Source: Pachyseris speciosa (lineage: Eukaryota; Cnidaria; Anthozoa; Scleractinia; Pachyseridae). Taken from it: 64,000 nt of DNA. The position numbers were made by a program, and so were the translations under genes. Below the pieces are notes generated by a model, which was not told the DNA's origin, searched no databases, and worked only from the letters and a program-made list of their open reading frames with translations. Location: assembly GCA_016490735.1 (NCBI GenBank), contig JAEMWC010000023.1:687501-751500 (forward strand), written 5' to 3'. Of this stretch, positions 60,582 to 64,000 are shown one piece after another. The stretch's first letter is position 1, and every line of letters starts with the position of its first letter.

Positions 60582-63500
60582 TCATCCACTGCAGGAGCAT
60601 AGGGCAACAGCTTCCTTGAGTACCTGTTCATAGGGGGCCCTGCGGCACACGAAGGGATTGGGCGTGGCAAGTCCGAGCTCCAGGCACAGCTTCTCCATCA
60701 TGCTAATTGTTAGTTTTTTTAGGCCTTCATTGTGAACCAGCTGGCATATGTCATATTGGTCAAAGATAATCGGGTGTTGCAGATTAATATTTTGGTTAAC
60801 ATTTGGTCTCGCTTCGTCGAAATTGCTCTCCTCTACGGTAGCATTGACGTCCTCTTCCTGGATCTCTCCATCATCCACCTGATGTCTGGACTCCACCGCA
60901 AGCCGTGAGAAGAATGCTGCTATCTGGGTTGGCATGAGGAACTCTTCTATTCTGAAAAGACGTTCCCCGCTTTCATCGCGTGTTCTACGCATGTCTTTAG
61001 CGACCTTCTCTGGATCTTGTTTGTTACCTGTACGGCAGGTAATAAACATATGTAAGCATTACGAGCACTGATTCGAGTCAGTGCTCTTCTTTAAATAAGG
61101 CTTCTTTTACTTTCCCTTTGTATGTGATTTTGTTTGTAGGCGTTCCTAAGCATAGGTATTTGGCAATTGCATGTAACTAGTATTTAGTTTTTAATCTGTT
61201 TTTAATGCTGTATCATGACTCCACAAGCGACAGCAGGCCGTGTTTAAATAGAAGGCATTGCATTGTATTGTAATAGCGCCTCTATTCTCTCCCGAACAAG
61301 CACCCCTCCTCGAGGTACCAAAAGGTAAAATAAGGATCACGTGCACGGTTTCCTTTGCTGGGATCAGACAGAGACTAGGGCAAACATTTCAGTACGATGT
61401 AAAGCAAGTTATCTATAGCTATTGTAAGAATACATGCATGTGTAGCTATGACAACGTATAACGGTGGATACAATGCTTTCTATAACATTTCATTACCGGA
61501 GGTAATTCCAATATTGAATTTGGAGGTCAAGTAGGCTTTCTGTTTCTCGCTAAACCTTCCCCCTCTCCTGGATTCCTTCAGTGCCCATACCTTTACTTTA
61601 GGTAGGGTATTGACAGATGACGATTGCGCAACACCACACGACAGGGTCGGAATGGCCCCAATTCCTTTCTCTAGGCGTCTCGCGTACTCTTCCTTGCTTA
61701 TGTCTAGAAGTGTCTTACGCTCGGCCTCATGGGAACAAGCCTCCAGAGAAAGGTGGCGCTCTAATCCTGATACACGCTGGAATATTCTGACGCAGCCATC
61801 TACAGGACAGGAGAATAGCTGGCTGCTGTAGTCCAGTGGCTGTTCTTCTAAGGCATCGTCTCGGTCCACTGTACGATCAAGTTGTTTGGCCGGCTGATTG
61901 CCAACACGCCTGAAGCCCGTACCCTTTGAGAATGGTTCGTCAACCCATCGGTAGTTCTCCTCTACATACAAAAAAGAAACAAAACGATGTTCATGCGGCT
62001 TCTTTTTTTGGAAAAGAAGAAAAACAGAAAAAAAAATGTTTTATTTCGCAGGATAACGTACCTCTTCGAGAACTTTTGACCTGGACCGTCTTTCCTTTTC
62101 CAACTCCATAAGCTCTCCAGGAAATTATACGCCCGTTTACAAATTGAAAGTTATTGAGCTTGTTAACAGAGGTAATTTTAGAATGTTCTTGATCGCAAGA
62201 TATTAAACTAGAAGTAGCAACTACGACTCAGACACCCTCAAGCCCTCAATGAGACAAAAGCGCCGCCTTCATTTCGTCCACTGTAGTCACGTCATGGCCT
62301 TCGTTAATGTATACGCGGATGTGACTCTTGCATCGCGCTGCTAGACGATCTGCCGCGCCTTTGCCCCCTTGGGGATCACTGAAATCAATCTGCTTGATTT
62401 GGACTTTTCGATTATGTCCTCAGCCAGGATGGTGGAATTCGAGTGGTAACACCCAGCGTTATCTTGGCGCAAGTATACCATTGAGATGCTGGTGTCTTCG
62501 TCCTTGATTGTCTTCAGGATATGCTGCCAGATGTGGACTACTGTTCGACTGTCCTGTGCGGAAGACTGCATCAGATAAACAAAGGACTGCGACTGAAGGG
62601 TACCCTCTATCTTGCGGAAAACAACAGCAATATGCCAGGACATACCCCGCTTTCCAAACCAGTCCTGCTGGGACTCTCTGTATCGTTGGGGAATAAACTT
62701 CATTGCCCAGTCACTGACAATCAATGCAGAGTGTTCGTCGAATTCGTTTATTACATCTAAGCACATATGTACAGATCTTAGTTGGTGTGATTTCCAGGAA
62801 CGTATAGCATTGACGGATGTCTTGCAAAGATACGACGCCTCGTCTTTATCCTCTTCGCTGTGGAACTCTACGTCATGGACCAAATTCTCTATACGGACGA
62901 GTACGTTATTCAGGGCTTCGCACTGGCTGCATCTCTCATCATGCTGGTGATCGCACTCTTGACTGAAGTCTGCGTCGGATGGATCACGCAAAGCGTGTAC
63001 ACTGCAATGTTCCGCCACTTCACTATTGCTGCTGACATGTACCTGTAATCATAACCTACAGTAATGTTACCTATTACGGTTGTTTTCCACACTGAAGAAG
63101 GGTTATACATCTGAAACGTCTGTGTTGTTAGTAAGACAATTTTGACACTTCTTGATAATTGTTACTTGCAATATCAACTCAATCTTTTTTCACTACCAAG
63201 TGTCACGCATCACCTACTACTTTTTAGTCCATTTATTTGATGTTACCTACTATAATACAGGATTGGTACAGCTGTATGTGACCACGTACCTTGTATTCTC
63301 CTTGGAGATAGAGTTTTCCCGCTTTCAGAGCGTCAAGAGCTTCTGCTTTCCCGGAACCAAGCTCGACATAAGTGCTGATGTTCTCCACGATACCCGCCAG
63401 ATCGTCAAATGCGCGTGAACCTTCTGCAGCATAACTGTCGAGCCCTTGAAGGGACTTTCGCACGGATGCACTGCATTCGGACAGTACCCTCAGCATCGTT

Positions 63501-64000
63501 CGTTTGCTGAAAGGTACAAATCCCGTTTCTTGACAAAAAGCTGTATATTGTTCAGCTACTCGCTGTGGTATCATTGTACGAATGATATTAGGAACTTTGA
63601 TCTCTTTCCCACTTGTCAGCTTGAGGCGCTTCTCCCCGAATGGCAAGTCTTGATTAAGATGACCACTAGTTATGAAGTCAATAAAGTGATCTAACTGCTT
63701 TCTATCCACGCGCATGCGGGAATTGGTACTTTTTGGAACTGCAACACCTCGACCGTACTGTAAGGAATGCGTAGTGGCCACATGGTATCTGTACCTACTC
63801 AGTTCAGGGATGAATTTCTTTATCGCGGCAAACGAGGCAACCCCGACATCACTGATAATACTTGTCGCTTAGTATCCCATCCGGACATGTTTTTATAAGC
63901 CTCTACCAAAGCCTCTAAGTAGGGTTCTTCAGAAAGCTGCGTAGTTGTGTCGATTCCCAACGCAGCGCGTATCGAATGCGAACTTTGTAGAGCATTCCAC
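60582..64000 (-). pseudogene. Multi-exon transposase-like gene, 5' part off the window edge
   Basis: Exons: 63290->64000, 62062-63042, 61497-61961, 60582-61027, joined by GT/AG introns of 247, 100 and 469 bp with matching phases (0, 1, 1). Protein order: helical N-terminal region (VPNIIRTMIPQRVAEQY), Cys/His cluster (DHQHDERCSQC), RNase H-like core with acidic positions in SDWAMKF, LRQDNAGCYH and FSDPQGGKG, a C2H2-like finger (CPVDGC..H...C), then KVWALKESRRGGRFS and AFFSRLA. I recognise a family multicopy in cnidarian genomes but cannot name it; DDE-type activity is inference. Damage: a -1 frameshift near 62403, stops at 62246-62248 and 62228-62230 (TGA), and a frameshift near 63855. Related fragments lie at 1-413 and 3720-4522. 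Confidence 0.75.
63092..63120 (+). repeat. Penelope-tail hammerhead-like motif in intron
   Basis: CTGAAGAAGGGTTATACATC followed by TGAAACGTC in the first visible intron of the gene above. It follows the CTGANGA...GAAAC.GTC pattern of Penelope-associated hammerheads with a changed core base (CTGAAGA for CTGATGA). Confidence 0.45.

Noticed and set aside
62395..62410. Programmed ribosomal frameshift in the transposase-like gene
   Set aside because: No canonical slippery heptamer, and two stop codons and another frameshift also damage the gene.

Overview
This window looks like nuclear DNA of a cnidarian, most likely a stony coral. The case rests on three things. The two tandem actin genes share identical phase-0 intron positions. 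The repeats resemble those of anthozoan genomes: tRNA-headed SINEs, Penelope-like elements, many palindromic MITEs, and a multicopy intron-containing transposase-like family. There is no sign of operons or prokaryotic gene density. Species cannot be assigned from sequence reading alone.

Layout. 1-4.5 kb: an inverted pair of fragments of one transposase-like gene family, C-terminal ends facing outward. 2.4-11 kb: a nest of MITEs, inverted repeats and a LINE endonuclease scrap. 11.77-12.15 kb: a tandem repeat with two hammerhead ribozyme motifs (retrozyme-like). 13.2-14.0 kb: an 808-bp palindrome with two divergent tRNA-Thr(AGT) genes, flanked by a 14-bp direct repeat. 14.1-26.9 kb: two ~0.57-0.67 kb inverted arms enclosing a ~6.1-kb array of about 37 copies of a 169-bp satellite and a decayed THAP/DDE transposon. 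28-29.3 kb: LINE and Penelope remnants. 29.4-33.6 kb: a divergent three-exon actin (minus) with altered nucleotide-site residues, its second intron filled by two adjoining TTAA-flanked elements and a SINE. 34-42.3 kb: MITEs, a Penelope remnant with a GIY-YIG relic, and a frameshifted apolipoprotein L-like gene. 43.9-46.7 kb: a canonical 376-aa actin (minus) with a CArG box upstream and another in intron 2. 48-58 kb: MITEs, two LINE 3' ends, a SINE and two possible host exons. 60.6-64 kb: a multi-exon member of the transposase-like family (minus, running off the right edge), with good splice sites but two stops and two frameshifts.

How it fits together. The only clearly functional protein genes are the two actins. 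They are same-strand paralogues 10.3 kb apart; the downstream copy has diverged strongly but kept its frame, splice sites and length. Most of the rest is mobile DNA in various stages of decay, often nested. The most unusual items are the hammerhead repeat, the tRNA palindrome and the actin-like gene.
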